The notes: generated from the letters alone by a model not told the origin. Positions 25,918 through 35,919 are shown, counted from the stretch's first letter. The stretch: DNA of 64,000 nucleotides from Rhodovulum marinum (GCF_004343075.1 NZ_SLXP01000005.1:82936-146935), one strand, 5' to 3'. Numbers and translations: made by a program.

Positions 25918-28416
25918 TCAGCTTTCGTCATGGAAGATCAGCCCGCGTTCCGCGTCATAGCGTAACCCCGTACAGATCGCCCCGTCTTCGGCGACCGGGC
26001 ACAGGCGGTATTCGGCGCGTTTCCAGTCGGGCCATTCCCGCGTGACGGCCGCGATCTCCGGCGCCGACGGGTCGGGTAGCGGCAGGGCGTCCAGCCGGCC
26101 GATGCGGGCGGAAACCTCGGACAGCGACCAGGCCTCGGCCCCCGTCCCCTCCGCCCATGGCCGCAGGGCGCCGGCCTCCTTTCGGGCCAACACAAGCACC
26201 CGCTGCGCCTCGCCCAAACGCGTGGGATAGCGCGCGTCGTCATTGGCCTGCCCGCCGGCCCGATAGCCGGCCGCCAGATCGACGATGTTCTGCGCCGCGT
26301 GACCGCGCTCGGCGGCGCCCTGCCCTTCGGCCCTGGCTTCGGCCTCAACGAGTGCCTCGGGGACCGGCGCCGCCTCGAGCCCATGCACCGCCTCGATCAA
26401 GGCGCGCAGGCCTTCCGGTGCGTCGATCCGGCCGGCCCGGAACAGCACGTCCGCGGTACGCCACTGATCGGCGACCGGATAGACCCACGCGCCACGATCC
26501 AGCGTGCCGTGCAGCCAGCGGGCATCGACCACCTGCGCCGGATCGGACGAAACCACGTGCAAGACGGGCGCAGGCACCGGACGCGATGTGGCCGGGCGCA
26601 GGTCCATGTGCCGCCACAACCGACCGGCGCGCTGGATCAATGCCGCCATCGGCGCGAGGTCGGACACCATCACGTCGAAATCGAGATCGAGCGAGGATTC
26701 CAGAACCTGCGTGCCGACCAGCACGAAGCCTTCTCGCCCTTGCCCGTCCTTCCCCACGCGCGCCAGAACCTCGGCCTCAGTCCGCTTGCGGTCGCACAGG
26801 GCAAATCGCGCATGCAGCAGACGCGCCGAAACGCCCCGAGCGTGAAGCATCTCGACCGCGGCGATGGCATCATCCACGGCGTTGCGCACCCAGACACAGG
26901 CCGCGCCCTGTTGCGCAGACTCTGCAAGAAGATCGACCGCCTCATCCGCACACGAGAGCCGCTGGACCCCGACCGACCGCCGTGGCCCCGTCGCCTGCGG
27001 CAGGGCTGTTGGAGATGCCGCCCCCGCCACCGTCAAGGCCGGATAGGCCGGGCTGTCCGACCGACCGCCGTAGATGGCCAGCAACCGTTCACGCTGCGCC
27101 AAAGGCAGAGTCGCCGTCAGCAGGATCGCCGATCCCCCGGCCGCCCGGTGCATCCGCAGCAGCGCCTCAAGCTCGGCCCCGATATAGGGTTCCCCCAGCT
27201 CATGCACCTCGTCCACGATCAGGATCTTGGACGACAACCCGAAATGGCGCAGGGCCTGGAACCTGACCGGTAGGACCGACAACAACGCTTGGTCAATGGT
27301 CCCAACGCCGACATCAGCCAGCAGAGCGCGGCGGCGGTTTTCGGCTAACCAGTCGGTACAGGTTGCATCCTCTTCGCCGCGCGGGCCGTCGTTCACGAGA
27401 TCACGGAAATCCACGGAAAGACCGGCCCGGCCATGGGCCAGCGTCAGGGTCGTATGCCGGTCGAACAGCCGGCCGACCGATCCGGCGGCCCGACGGAACA
27501 TTGCATCCGCGGTGGCCATCGTCGGCAGCGCGAAGAACAGCCCCCGCCCCTTGCCCGCCAGCAGCATCCGCTGGGCCAGGATCAGGGCCGCCTCGGTCTT
27601 TCCCGCGCCGGTCTCGTCCTCGATGACGGCCAACATCGGGCCCTCGGCCAGGGCTACCTGCGCGCAGGCGGCCTGCATGGGGCGCAGTGTGAAATCGAAC
27701 AGGTTCGCGTCACGGGCTGTGCCCGCTGCAAGGCCCGCTTCGGTAACGGCGTTGACCGCGATTTCCTTCGATTCGGCGAGGTACGCGGACAGTGCCGATT
27801 CTGGGGCCCGGGGTCCGAACCATCGCGTATTCGATCCAACCCAGTCCGCAGCTGTGCAAAACCCCGGCAGCCACCAGGACAAAGCCGCCACCGCACGGTC
27901 ATCGGACAGCCCCTCCAGCGAGGCATCCGGCCAAAACGCACACAAGTTCTCCATCGCCTTGCGCGCATCGTCGAGGCCCGAGCCGACAGCCTGCAACGCG
28001 AGGCGGTACTCGCGGGGCCGCCGCCCCGGACACACAAGACCGCCCGTGGCGCGCTTCGGCGGCCGCCCGTGATGCCCGGCGATGGCCGCATACAGCGTTT
28101 GCCGGTGCCAGGGTGCACCACCGAGCCGTTCCCCAAGAATATGGTCCAGCTCGAACAGAAGTACTTCGGTAAGTTCCCAGTGCCGAAAAGCCTGCGGCAC
28201 ACCCTCCCGCAGCATCCGCCGGAAGCTGTCGCTGATCTTGCCCAGGTCGTGCAGGCCGACCAGAAGGACAAGTGCGTCCCGCAATGGCCAATCGAAGCCG
28301 AAGGGCTCGATCAGACGGTCTGCCACGGCCGCGACATCAAGCATGTGGTGGACCGCCATGTGTTCCGGAAGACCCAGAGCGTCGGCACTTTTTCCAGGCC
28401 AGTCGAGAAGCCCCAT
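25918..28416 (-). CDS. cas3: CRISPR-associated nuclease-helicase Cas3
   Basis: This 832-residue protein degrades the DNA that Cascade has opened. The N-terminal HD nuclease domain shows HHMLDVAAVADRL (residues 23-35), GLHDLGKISDSF (HD at 56-57) and AGHHGRPPKR. The SF2 helicase domain shows Walker A ETGAGKTEAAL (around 270-274), DEVHELGEP for the DExH box, LTATLPLAQRERLL for motif III and QRAGRLWRH for motif VI. I chose the ATG at 28416 (MGLLDWPGKSADALG) for its GGGAGAG ribosome-binding site; an in-frame ATG 45 bp upstream is less likely. It is the first gene of the cas operon, divergent from the WYL regulator. Confidence 0.95.
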   Translation of the reverse strand: MGLLDWPGKSADALGLPEHMAVHHMLDVAAVADRLIEPFGFDWPLRDALVLLVGLHDLGKISDSFRRMLREGVPQAFRHWELTEVLLFELDHILGERLGGAPWHRQTLYAAIAGHHGRPPKRATGGLVCPGRRPREYRLALQAVGSGLDDARKAMENLCAFWPDASLEGLSDDRAVAALSWWLPGFCTAADWVGSNTRWFGPRAPESALSAYLAESKEIAVNAVTEAGLAAGTARDANLFDFTLRPMQAACAQVALAEGPMLAVIEDETGAGKTEAALILAQRMLLAGKGRGLFFALPTMATADAMFRRAAGSVGRLFDRHTTLTLAHGRAGLSVDFRDLVNDGPRGEEDATCTDWLAENRRRALLADVGVGTIDQALLSVLPVRFQALRHFGLSSKILIVDEVHELGEPYIGAELEALLRMHRAAGGSAILLTATLPLAQRERLLAIYGGRSDSPAYPALTVAGAASPTALPQATGPRRSVGVQRLSCADEAVDLLAESAQQGAACVWVRNAVDDAIAAVEMLHARGVSARLLHARFALCDRKRTEAEVLARVGKDGQGREGFVLVGTQVLESSLDLDFDVMVSDLAPMAALIQRAGRLWRHMDLRPATSRPVPAPVLHVVSSDPAQVVDARWLHGTLDRGAWVYPVADQWRTADVLFRAGRIDAPEGLRALIEAVHGLEAAPVPEALVEAEARAEGQGAAERGHAAQNIVDLAAGYRAGGQANDDARYPTRLGEAQRVLVLARKEAGALRPWAEGTGAEAWSLSEVSARIGRLDALPLPDPSAPEIAAVTREWPDWKRAEYRLCPVAEDGAICTGLRYDAERGLIFHDES

Positions 28417-28635
28417 CACACTCTCCCTGTTAACTGGGCCATAAGCGCTGGAAAGACGCATGGCGATAACCCGTCTGGAAAATCGTTCAGCTCGTAAGAC
28501 ATGACCGAAGACCCAGCGCAGCTATAAAGTGCGACCTGCCGATCAACCTCACCGTCATGAAATCCGTCACTTGATACCATCCCTCGAGGCCGGAATCACA
28601 TCGACAGGCCGCATCCACGTTTCTACGCTCATACG

Positions 28636-28651
28636 GTGTCAATTTGTGTCA
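28636..28651. promoter_or_regulatory. GTGTCA direct repeat in the cas3/WYL divergent region
   Basis: GTGTCAATTTGTGTCA contains two GTGTCA units exactly 10 bp apart, one helical turn. It lies 13 bp upstream of the regulator start and 220 bp from cas3. It is a candidate site for the WYL regulator, low confidence. Confidence 0.3.
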
Positions 28652-28663
28652 TGGAATCTGCGC

Positions 28664-29665
28664 ATGTCCTCCTTCGCCAAGGCCTCCGACCTTCTTCGTC
28701 TCGCCGAGATGGCCGCCGCCCGCCACCTCGGCGTGGGCCTCCAGGACATCGAGGAGGAGTTCGACATCGACCGGCGCACCGCGCAGCGAATGACCAAGGC
28801 GTTGGAAACCCTGTTCCCTAACGTCGAGACCCGGCAGGACGAGGCCCGGCGCAAGTTCTGGAAGATCCGCGGTTCGGACGCGCAGCTGATGCTGTCGCAG
28901 GGCATCCGCGACGGCGAACTGGCCGCCCTCGAGATGGCGATCCGGCGCGCGGCACGCGACGGCGCGAGCAACGAGGTCAAGGCGCTGACCTCACTGCGCG
29001 ACCGGCTTTTGGCCAGCATGCCCGGCCCCCATGCCCGCCGCGCCGAGGCCGATGCAGAAGCGGTGCTGGAGGCGCATGGATTCGCCTCGCGCCCGGGGCC
29101 GCGGGTGCGCACCGATCCGCGCATCCTGGCGACCATCGCCGAGGCGCTGAAGGCGCCGAACATGTTGACCATCACCTATACGGGCGAGCGCGACAACGCG
29201 CCCCGCGACCGCCTGATCGAACCCTACGGCCTGCTGCTCGGCATCCGTCGCTACATCGTCGCCCGCGAAAACGGCGGCGACGGCCGGTTCCGGCATTTCC
29301 GCCTCGACCGCGTCGGCGCGGCCCGGCTGGAGCCGCACTCCTTTCAGCGCGATCCCGATTTCGACCTCGACGCCCACGCCGCCCGCGCCTTCGGTTCGTT
29401 CCACAACGAGGCCGAGTATGGCGAGGTGGTCTGGCGCTTCGCCCCCTCGGCCGCCCCGACCGCCCGCGAGTTCGTGTTCCACCCGCACCAGGAGATGACC
29501 GAGGAGGAGGACGGGTCGCTCACCATCCGCTTCCACGCCTCGGGCTGGCTGGAGATGGCCTGGCATCTCTACCAGTGGGGCGACCGGGTCGAGGTGCTGG
29601 CCCCCGAGGGCCTGCGCGCGCTGGTCGCAAGTTATCAGAGGTCCGATTTCCCGGCCTTGCCATAA
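28664..29665 (+). CDS. WYL-domain transcriptional regulator, divergent from cas3
   Basis: This 333-residue protein has an N-terminal winged helix (FAKASDLLRLAEMAAARHLGVGLQDIEEEFDIDRRTAQRMTKALETLFP, residues 3-52). A WYL domain follows around 175-250 (TITYTGERDNAPRDRLIEPYGLLLGIRRYIVAREN, HFRLDRV), then a WCX-type C-terminal extension. WYL proteins are known regulators of CRISPR-Cas, BREX and CBASS loci (the BrxR/CapW type), usually repressing until a ligand or nucleic-acid signal binds. Its position 247 bp from cas3, divergent, suggests it controls the cas operon. It could also act on the neighbouring five-gene operon. The start at 28664 is where family similarity begins; the frame is open upstream to 28529. 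Confidence 0.88.
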   Translation: MSSFAKASDLLRLAEMAAARHLGVGLQDIEEEFDIDRRTAQRMTKALETLFPNVETRQDEARRKFWKIRGSDAQLMLSQGIRDGELAALEMAIRRAARDGASNEVKALTSLRDRLLASMPGPHARRAEADAEAVLEAHGFASRPGPRVRTDPRILATIAEALKAPNMLTITYTGERDNAPRDRLIEPYGLLLGIRRYIVARENGGDGRFRHFRLDRVGAARLEPHSFQRDPDFDLDAHAARAFGSFHNEAEYGEVVWRFAPSAAPTAREFVFHPHQEMTEEEDGSLTIRFHASGWLEMAWHLYQWGDRVEVLAPEGLRALVASYQRSDFPALP

Positions 29666-30020
29666 CGCCAATTCCGGTTCCGACCATGTTGCGATCAGAA
29701 GGCGAGGATTGAAGACAATGACCGCATGGCTGGGATGAGTCGAGCCCGCTGAGAACAGGCCATGGACGTAACGTGCCGCAGGTTTGCAGGGATGCTTCTT
29801 TCCCTGCTCGGAAAACCATCCTGGAGTTTGCGGCTCGGGGAAGACGGGCTAAAGGTAAGCGGTAAACCAGCAATGACATCAATTGCTTCAAGGCCAGCAC
29901 GGAGGCCGCTCGAAGAAAGCGGAGTACTGACCGACATTGACCCACAGACCATAGACTTCTGGCGGGACACTTCTCGATGAAGACCCCGCTCAGTTCTCAG
30001 CGGGAATCAACATTGGGTCG
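29666..30020. other. 355-bp gap without a supported gene
   Basis: This is the convergent gap between the WYL gene and the five-gene operon. A 72-codon open frame at 29762-29980 on the plus strand has no recognisable domain and a weak start context, so I do not call it. CCCGCT-N8-AGCGGG at 29985-30004 could form a short hairpin after the operon's last gene, without a T-tail. Confidence 0.5.
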
Positions 30021-32399
30021 TCAATATGCGTCATAGAGATCGAGCAGCAAGTTCGGATTTCCACCCTCGCCGCGCAGATATTTCAGCAGGTCGTCGAGGA
30101 TCGGCACGTATTTTTCGCGCCGTCTTGCAAAGGCCTCGTCGACACGCCGACGCGACATCAGATCTTGTCGCGCGGCTTCGATCACCTCGAACAGGCTGTC
30201 GGCGAGGGTGTCATTGCCGGTCAGCAGGGCCCTCGGCTCCTTCAGCCTCCAGCGGAGGAGTCCGCCGACAAGGAAGGGGGCGTAATTGAACCGGGTATAG
30301 TGCCCGCCCAGTTCCTCGCGAAACTCGATGACCGCGCGTTGCCCGATCTCGTCAACATCCTGGCGCTCGAGAAGCATCGGCGCGGTTTCGGATCTCGAGA
30401 GCATCAGCGCAACACACGCGCTTTCGGCACGATAACTCCAGCGTTCGATTCCACGGCGCAGCACAGCGCGCAACACCCGTTCCTCCAACGCGGCATCCCG
30501 CACGGTTCTGGAAAAGCCTTGATAGATCAGCACCCAATTACTCTGGTGCCAGATGAACGGATGCGTGCCGATGGTTCCGGCATGGTTTTCGATACAGGTT
30601 GCGAGCCATTCGCTGACTTCGGTCGGACAACGTCGGAATTGCCAGGTCAGGAACTTAAGGGCTGCATTGTCCCGTATCCCCTGGGCCGGTCGCGACGTAA
30701 GGCGCTCAGCCGTAACGGTCAACGCGGCGTGCGTAAGCATGTCGAGTTGGCGGACGGCATCATCCGAAACCTCCGCCGGGAGGTGCCCATCGCTCGAGAC
30801 ACAGTATTCCTGATAGGGCCGCGCCGCCGCCTTGCGGGCATAAGGCTCCCAATCAGAGACCCCGTTGCTCTCCATCTGGTCGAGCAGCGTGAACATGCCG
30901 GGGGCACCCGATGAATCCCGCCAGGGATGCATGCCGCATTTCAGCACTAGGCGGTCCGGAAAGGCGGGCGGGGGCGTTTCAAGTGCCGTGATGATGTCGT
31001 CCCAAGCGCGCTCGTCGTCTTCGGCGTTTTCCCAGTCTATGGTGATGCTGCGTGCCAGAGATGGGACCTCCAATACGATCCTGGCGCGACCGGCAGCCGG
31101 TTTCTGTTCGACCCAGACAGAGACGGGCGTCTCCTTCTTTAGCGCGACATCCAGCTTGACAAGCGCCTTGCGGGGATGCGGTGCTGCATCCTTTCGGAGA
31201 TAAACGGGTATTTCGTCGACGCCCTTCGGGATCGCGAACACTGCGGGGCGAGGGCTGCGATAGATATGCCCCGCTTCGAGCGTTTCACTTTCGTCAATCA
31301 AATCGAAATTCTGCGCCCGGCCATTCGAAGAGACGATCGTGGAGATTCGTGGAAGAAAGTCGAAATAGACAGGATCGCCGTCACTCATGCGGCAGGCGGC
31401 GACAAGAGCACCCTTCGCGACCGCATCCGGCGGCAAGGTTTGCAGGTCTCCGATCTTGAGATCGGTTATCAGTGTCGCAAGGTGTGAGCGGACGTCGCCT
31501 TCTGCGATGGTCTCGAGGAACACCTGATCGCAGTCCCCCAGGGACGGGAAAGGGCCGTCCATCGTAAACGCGGGCAGATCACCCGCGCCCGCGAGCGCGA
31601 TCTCTTCCCAGTCACCGTTCGGCAGGCGCAGGATCTCTCGATCGCAACGCAGACCGAGCGCGAGGCGACCGACCGTTCGCGCCATGGCAAGATTGGCGGC
31701 CCGACCGTTTCCACCGTTGTCTCCGATCACCCGATGCCTCACGCGTTCGACGAGGTCTCGCAAACCTATCGAACACCCAAGCATTTGCGCCGCGTTCCGC
31801 CGCTCGGGCGCAAGAACGTCTCGGAGGGTGCCAGCACGGCGCACTCGAAGCTTCTGGACTGAAAGCCCCGACGATGCGTGGGACACGATCCCGACGGTGC
31901 ACTCTTCTTCGATCATACCGGCATCAATGGCGTAAAGAATACCTAGAACCGTCCGCCAGACCAAGGCTGCGTTCCGCATTCTGGCTTGGGACAGCCCGGC
32001 GAGCAGGCGTTCCTGCAAAGTCTCCGTGGTCTCGGGGCTGTCCTCGATTGCCAGCACCGTATGGGCGGCACCGCGCGCCAGATCAGAGAAGGCTGCAGCC
32101 AATTGTTGCGGACCGCCCGACACTCCTTCCAACAAGGCTCGCAACTGGATTCGTCGGCTTTCGTCTCCGATCGCGCCCCAGCCACCGCCAAGCCCGTGTG
32201 GCGCAATATCGGCCGGAAACCCGCCGATCCATCGACCCGTGCGTTCATCGCCGATGCGAACGACCGACCCGAGCGGCCCTGCGGCTCGGACATGAACGCC
32301 ACCGATCCGTTCGTCCTCGCCCGGGAAAGTGGTCCAGTTGCGTGCGACGTGATCGCGCCAGCCGTTGATATCGAGACCGGCAGCCTTCCTCCTGCTCAT
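30021..32399 (-). CDS. Large protein of the five-gene defence operon, possible Hsp70/actin-like fold
   Basis: This 792-residue protein has no clear family call by eye. The N-terminal third (about 1-260) has the rhythm of an Hsp70/actin-like ATPase. One strand-rich segment around 60-120 is followed by AALVWRTVLGILYAIDAGMIEEECTVGIVSHASSGLSVQKLRVRR (about 143-187), resembling a phosphate-2 region, but the usual DLGGGT residues are degenerate. A beta-rich middle follows (about 370-470). The C-terminal third is helical, with a basic end (RRRVDEAFARRREKYVPILDDLLKYLRG). There are no membrane segments. It is the last gene of the operon, overlapping its upstream neighbour by ATGA at 32396-32399. The fold assignment is tentative. 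Confidence 0.55.
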   Translation of the reverse strand: MSRRKAAGLDINGWRDHVARNWTTFPGEDERIGGVHVRAAGPLGSVVRIGDERTGRWIGGFPADIAPHGLGGGWGAIGDESRRIQLRALLEGVSGGPQQLAAAFSDLARGAAHTVLAIEDSPETTETLQERLLAGLSQARMRNAALVWRTVLGILYAIDAGMIEEECTVGIVSHASSGLSVQKLRVRRAGTLRDVLAPERRNAAQMLGCSIGLRDLVERVRHRVIGDNGGNGRAANLAMARTVGRLALGLRCDREILRLPNGDWEEIALAGAGDLPAFTMDGPFPSLGDCDQVFLETIAEGDVRSHLATLITDLKIGDLQTLPPDAVAKGALVAACRMSDGDPVYFDFLPRISTIVSSNGRAQNFDLIDESETLEAGHIYRSPRPAVFAIPKGVDEIPVYLRKDAAPHPRKALVKLDVALKKETPVSVWVEQKPAAGRARIVLEVPSLARSITIDWENAEDDERAWDDIITALETPPPAFPDRLVLKCGMHPWRDSSGAPGMFTLLDQMESNGVSDWEPYARKAAARPYQEYCVSSDGHLPAEVSDDAVRQLDMLTHAALTVTAERLTSRPAQGIRDNAALKFLTWQFRRCPTEVSEWLATCIENHAGTIGTHPFIWHQSNWVLIYQGFSRTVRDAALEERVLRAVLRRGIERWSYRAESACVALMLSRSETAPMLLERQDVDEIGQRAVIEFREELGGHYTRFNYAPFLVGGLLRWRLKEPRALLTGNDTLADSLFEVIEAARQDLMSRRRVDEAFARRREKYVPILDDLLKYLRGEGGNPNLLLDLYDAY

Positions 32400-33901
32400 G
32401 TCGGCAAGCCGTAGAATTCGCTGCGCACGAATTCACGAACGGCACGCAGTCCTGCTGCCAGGCTTTCACCCGAAGCACCCAATGCAATGCCGTTTACGCG
32501 GCTGACCCTCCCGTTAGCTCGCGCGGTCTCGGGACTGCCGTGAGCGGGAGTGAGAATGAGTCCGTGACGGAGGATTTCGGTCATGGCGAGCGGTTGCAAT
32601 TGATCGACAAGGGCCGCTGCCTCCTGCACGGCAGCGTCAAGATCGATGCGCCGCATGGCGTGGGGCGTCCAAACGGCGACACGGTGCGGGATTTCCGAAC
32701 GTGTCGGGTCCGTAATCCTGAGCGCAACATGCGCTCGCGCTGCCGTGAGCAGCGAGCCAGGTGTCTCCGGCCGCGCTTGCACCTCAACGATCCGGCCGGT
32801 CTTACGCAGCCAGAAGACGGCGATCGGCCGGTCCTGGTCGAACCAGCGGCCCGTCTCGGCCTCTGCCCGCCAGTTGATCGGAGACTGGGCAACAAGCTGG
32901 GCTTCATCGAGTTCATCAATGGCAAGCGTGACTGCAAGAACCGCGAAATCGGTCCATGTCTGCGCCTGCCATGCCCACAGGTCGTCAATCGCCTTGTCGC
33001 GTTTCAGCAATCGCTCCCAACCTTCGCGAACACTGCGGTAGTCCCGATCCTGCATGAGGACGTAGTTGGGTGTGCAACCCGGTTCCGCGACGGACACATC
33101 GAGCTCCACCAAGACCGCCCCAAGAGTTCGGCATGTCTTGCGGAGAGCATCGACCTGGGCGTATCGGGCGCTTTCCTTTGCCCGAGGATGCTCACGCATC
33201 CACTCCCGTGCCGCGTCGGCGGCGAGCCGGGCATATGCATGGAGAACTCGATTCTCGAGTGTGTCGAAGTTTTCCTGTCGAACCGTCGCGAGGATCCGCT
33301 GTCCGGCGCCTGCGCGCTCCGCCACGCTTCGCCCCGGTTGGCGGCTGAGCCAGACCATCGAGGCCCGGTCCATCTCTTGCACGCGGTCCAGAGGTGTAAG
33401 TTCCCTATGGCGCCGAAGCACGCGCCGGATGCGTTTAAGCAATGCACCTAGGACCGGCTTGAGTTCCCGTGCCTGCTTGACGATCTCGGCCATACGAGGG
33501 TCTTCTTCCCGTTCTGCGCGCTTCCAGGCGGCCCGCAAACGTGCCCATACATCACTCGGATCATCGAGCGCCTCTTCCAGCTCCTGAATCCGCGCGAGCA
33601 CCTCGTTCATCCAACGCAAAGCGTCCGCGGCAAAGAGCTCGCTTTCGTCCTTGGGATCATGCCCTTTGCGCGGACGGCTGGGGAATCCCGCTCTATCCGG
33701 GTTCTCCGCCTGCTCGCGCTTGGGATAGGGGCAGAGCGCCAGGCAGGTATCCTGCCCCCGGACGTTTCCCTTCATGAGAACTGCATGTTGCACGCCCCTC
33801 GGCGGCAAGCCTTCGTAGGCGATCATCAGGCAATCGTCGGGTCCAAAAGGTCGGTCCTGCGGAAGGGGGTGCGCGGACCAGGGCCGCGGCAATCTTCGCA
33901 T
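32396..33901 (-). CDS. DUF2357/McrC-like protein of the defence operon
   Basis: This is a 501-residue protein. LATVRQENFDTLENRVLHAYARLAADAAREWM (about 205-236) matches the DUF2357 pattern seen in McrC-type partners, where D-T-x-E-N-R is conserved. The C-terminal part should be the PD-(D/E)xK nuclease, but only a degenerate version is visible: DQDRPIAVFWLRKTGRIVEVQARPE, with EVQ in place of ExK. It may have lost cleavage activity, leaving the helicase-fused nuclease as effector. The start at 33901 overlaps the upstream stop as TGATG; an ATG 21 bp upstream is possible. By analogy with McrC it would stimulate the McrB-like ATPase. Confidence 0.65.
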   Translation of the reverse strand: MRRLPRPWSAHPLPQDRPFGPDDCLMIAYEGLPPRGVQHAVLMKGNVRGQDTCLALCPYPKREQAENPDRAGFPSRPRKGHDPKDESELFAADALRWMNEVLARIQELEEALDDPSDVWARLRAAWKRAEREEDPRMAEIVKQARELKPVLGALLKRIRRVLRRHRELTPLDRVQEMDRASMVWLSRQPGRSVAERAGAGQRILATVRQENFDTLENRVLHAYARLAADAAREWMREHPRAKESARYAQVDALRKTCRTLGAVLVELDVSVAEPGCTPNYVLMQDRDYRSVREGWERLLKRDKAIDDLWAWQAQTWTDFAVLAVTLAIDELDEAQLVAQSPINWRAEAETGRWFDQDRPIAVFWLRKTGRIVEVQARPETPGSLLTAARAHVALRITDPTRSEIPHRVAVWTPHAMRRIDLDAAVQEAAALVDQLQPLAMTEILRHGLILTPAHGSPETARANGRVSRVNGIALGASGESLAAGLRAVREFVRSEFYGLPT

Positions 33902-35919
33902 CAGCGCGTAACTCCGCTCCACACAAACTGACCGGTCTCCTCGGATGACTGAATCGAGTCGGAGATTGCGTGGGCCAGCTTCTCGTCACCAAGGTCTTGC
34001 TCCACGAAGGTCCTGAGCCGGGAAAAATGTGCAGCAGCGACCTCCACATCGACACCTCTGAGTTTCGGGAGTAGGCGCATCTCAACCTGATCCGCCAGCG
34101 CGTCTTCGATCGGCCGGGTGCCTTCCGCTTTGGGATAGTTGGCAACGTAGGCCATGATTGCCCGACCCAGCCGGTGTCCGATCGGCCGTTTGAGGTCTTT
34201 CATGATCTCGACCATCGTCTCTACGCTGTTGCGAACCCGGGCTTCGCCTTCGACCTCCGAGACGGGACGTACCCAGCCTTGCCAGCGTTCCTGCGACAAG
34301 GCCCGCACCTCCGAAACCTCGCCTTCCGGCCGTGCGGTGTTGATCGCGCGAGGTGCAGCGAAACGCAAAACGTTCGCGCGGTCGACGACCTTGTCAGACA
34401 AAGACTGTGTGCTTTCGTCTTCGTTCATCGTGCCCGCAAATAGCAGATTGTAGCCTGGGAAGATGCGCGGCGGGTACTGCATGTTGGGGATTTCGAGTTC
34501 GATTTCGGCGTCCTTGCGTTCGTTGGCGTCACCGACGTCTTCCGGTTTCGGACGGCTTTCAAGCCGGCTCAGGAAGTCGGAGAAATAGTATTCGACTCGC
34601 GCCAGGTTCATCTCGTCGAGGAGGATCATCATCATGCGATCCTGTATGGCGTCGTCATTGTTGATCTCGTCCAGTGCCCAGAGGGCCCTTGCCATGTCGG
34701 TAGGCCGGAACTTGCCTTCGATGTAGTTGTAGAAACCCATCAGGTCCTGTGGGCTGTCCCATCTCGGCTGAACTGGAACCTGCAGGAACCCGATTCCCAT
34801 GCCGGCCGCGTATTGCCGTGGAAGTTGGCTCTTGCCGGTGCCCGAAATCCCGGCAAGCACCGCCATCTGCGTGGTTTCGTTCACCTTCATGGCGGTATGA
34901 AAGGCATAAAGCGTTCGGGCCGGATAATGGAGGCCCTTCGCCCGGAAGCGCCGTTCCACCCGTTTGAGCGCGTCGGTTTCGTTCTCTCGGTCAGCGAGAG
35001 GCCAGTCAAGCATGGCCCGGATGACGGGCGGCTCTTCCCGAAGCTCGCGCAGCTTGTCGCTCTCGGCAGCCTCGCCATCCGGCGTACGTCCTTCTGCTTT
35101 GGCAATTTCCCCCTTGAGATAGGCAAGCCGCGCTTCCAGGGCGGTTCGCGTTTCTCCGAGGGCTTCGAGTTCTCCCTGCTGGCGCCGAAGCTCGACCTTT
35201 TCTGCTGCAGACTGCGCTTCGGTGCGCGAGTGCTCCGACTGCACCTCGGCCAACGCATCTCGCGCCTTCGCAACGCGGGCTGTGAGTTCGGCCAGTTCAT
35301 CGTTCTGCGATGCAATTCGCCCTTCCAGACGGGCGCAGTCGGCTTCAAGCTCGTTTCCGCGGTCTTCCAGGCGCGCCACGCGAGCCTCGGCCTCTTCGAG
35401 CCGGCGAAGTTCACCACGCATCGCCTCGACCTTGCCCGATATCTCGGCGTGCTCGTTGGTCAAAGCGTCAATCCTGCCGACAAGCTCCTCCGCTTTTTCA
35501 AGGCGTTCCTTGACCGAGAGATATTCGGCCCGCAGCGGGGCGAGCTCGGCTTCGAGCGACTGGCGCTCGATGACGACATCCTCGATTTCGCGGCGCATGG
35601 CCTGAACTTCTTCACGCTTGTCACCCATCGCGTTCCATTCCGCGAGGAGTTCTTCTTTCTGTCGGCGCAGCCCGTCGACCTCGGCGCCGATATCAGCGAC
35701 AACCGCCATCGCCTCGCGCCGTTTGGCGAGTTCCTCCTCAAGGTCGTCCATGAGGCGCTGCTTCTCTTCGAGGCGTTTTTCATAGACGGCAAGCTCCTCG
35801 ATGGGGCCGGCAGCAGAAACCAGACGATCCTGCCGGATCGCGAGGGTGATCTGCACAATCGCCAAAAGCGCGAGAGCGCCGACGATGATGAACACGATCA
35901 GGGTATTGTCGGTGATCAT
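33901..35919 (-). CDS. Membrane-anchored coiled-coil McrB-like AAA+ NTPase
   Basis: This 672-residue protein has one N-terminal membrane helix (residues 6-28, TLIVFIIVGALALLAIVQITLAI), a long charged coiled coil (about 40-290) and an AAA+ module of McrB type. Walker A is GISGTGKS (357-364), Walker B MMILLDEMNLARVEYYFSDFL (430-450), and the McrB signature is GTMNEDEST (496-504) in place of MNTADRS. RWDSPQDLMGFYN and RANVLRF also fit McrB. McrB itself is a GTPase that drives an McrC nuclease. The coiled-coil and membrane additions fit the CoCoNuT class of McrBC derivatives. It overlaps the preceding gene by ATGA (35916-35919) and the next by TGATG. Confidence 0.85.
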   Translation of the reverse strand: MITDNTLIVFIIVGALALLAIVQITLAIRQDRLVSAAGPIEELAVYEKRLEEKQRLMDDLEEELAKRREAMAVVADIGAEVDGLRRQKEELLAEWNAMGDKREEVQAMRREIEDVVIERQSLEAELAPLRAEYLSVKERLEKAEELVGRIDALTNEHAEISGKVEAMRGELRRLEEAEARVARLEDRGNELEADCARLEGRIASQNDELAELTARVAKARDALAEVQSEHSRTEAQSAAEKVELRRQQGELEALGETRTALEARLAYLKGEIAKAEGRTPDGEAAESDKLRELREEPPVIRAMLDWPLADRENETDALKRVERRFRAKGLHYPARTLYAFHTAMKVNETTQMAVLAGISGTGKSQLPRQYAAGMGIGFLQVPVQPRWDSPQDLMGFYNYIEGKFRPTDMARALWALDEINNDDAIQDRMMMILLDEMNLARVEYYFSDFLSRLESRPKPEDVGDANERKDAEIELEIPNMQYPPRIFPGYNLLFAGTMNEDESTQSLSDKVVDRANVLRFAAPRAINTARPEGEVSEVRALSQERWQGWVRPVSEVEGEARVRNSVETMVEIMKDLKRPIGHRLGRAIMAYVANYPKAEGTRPIEDALADQVEMRLLPKLRGVDVEVAAAHFSRLRTFVEQDLGDEKLAHAISDSIQSSEETGQFVWSGVTR

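Noticed and set aside
29762-29980. 72-codon frame between the WYL gene and the five-gene operon
   Set aside because: No domain, no convincing ribosome-binding site, and composition like noncoding DNA.
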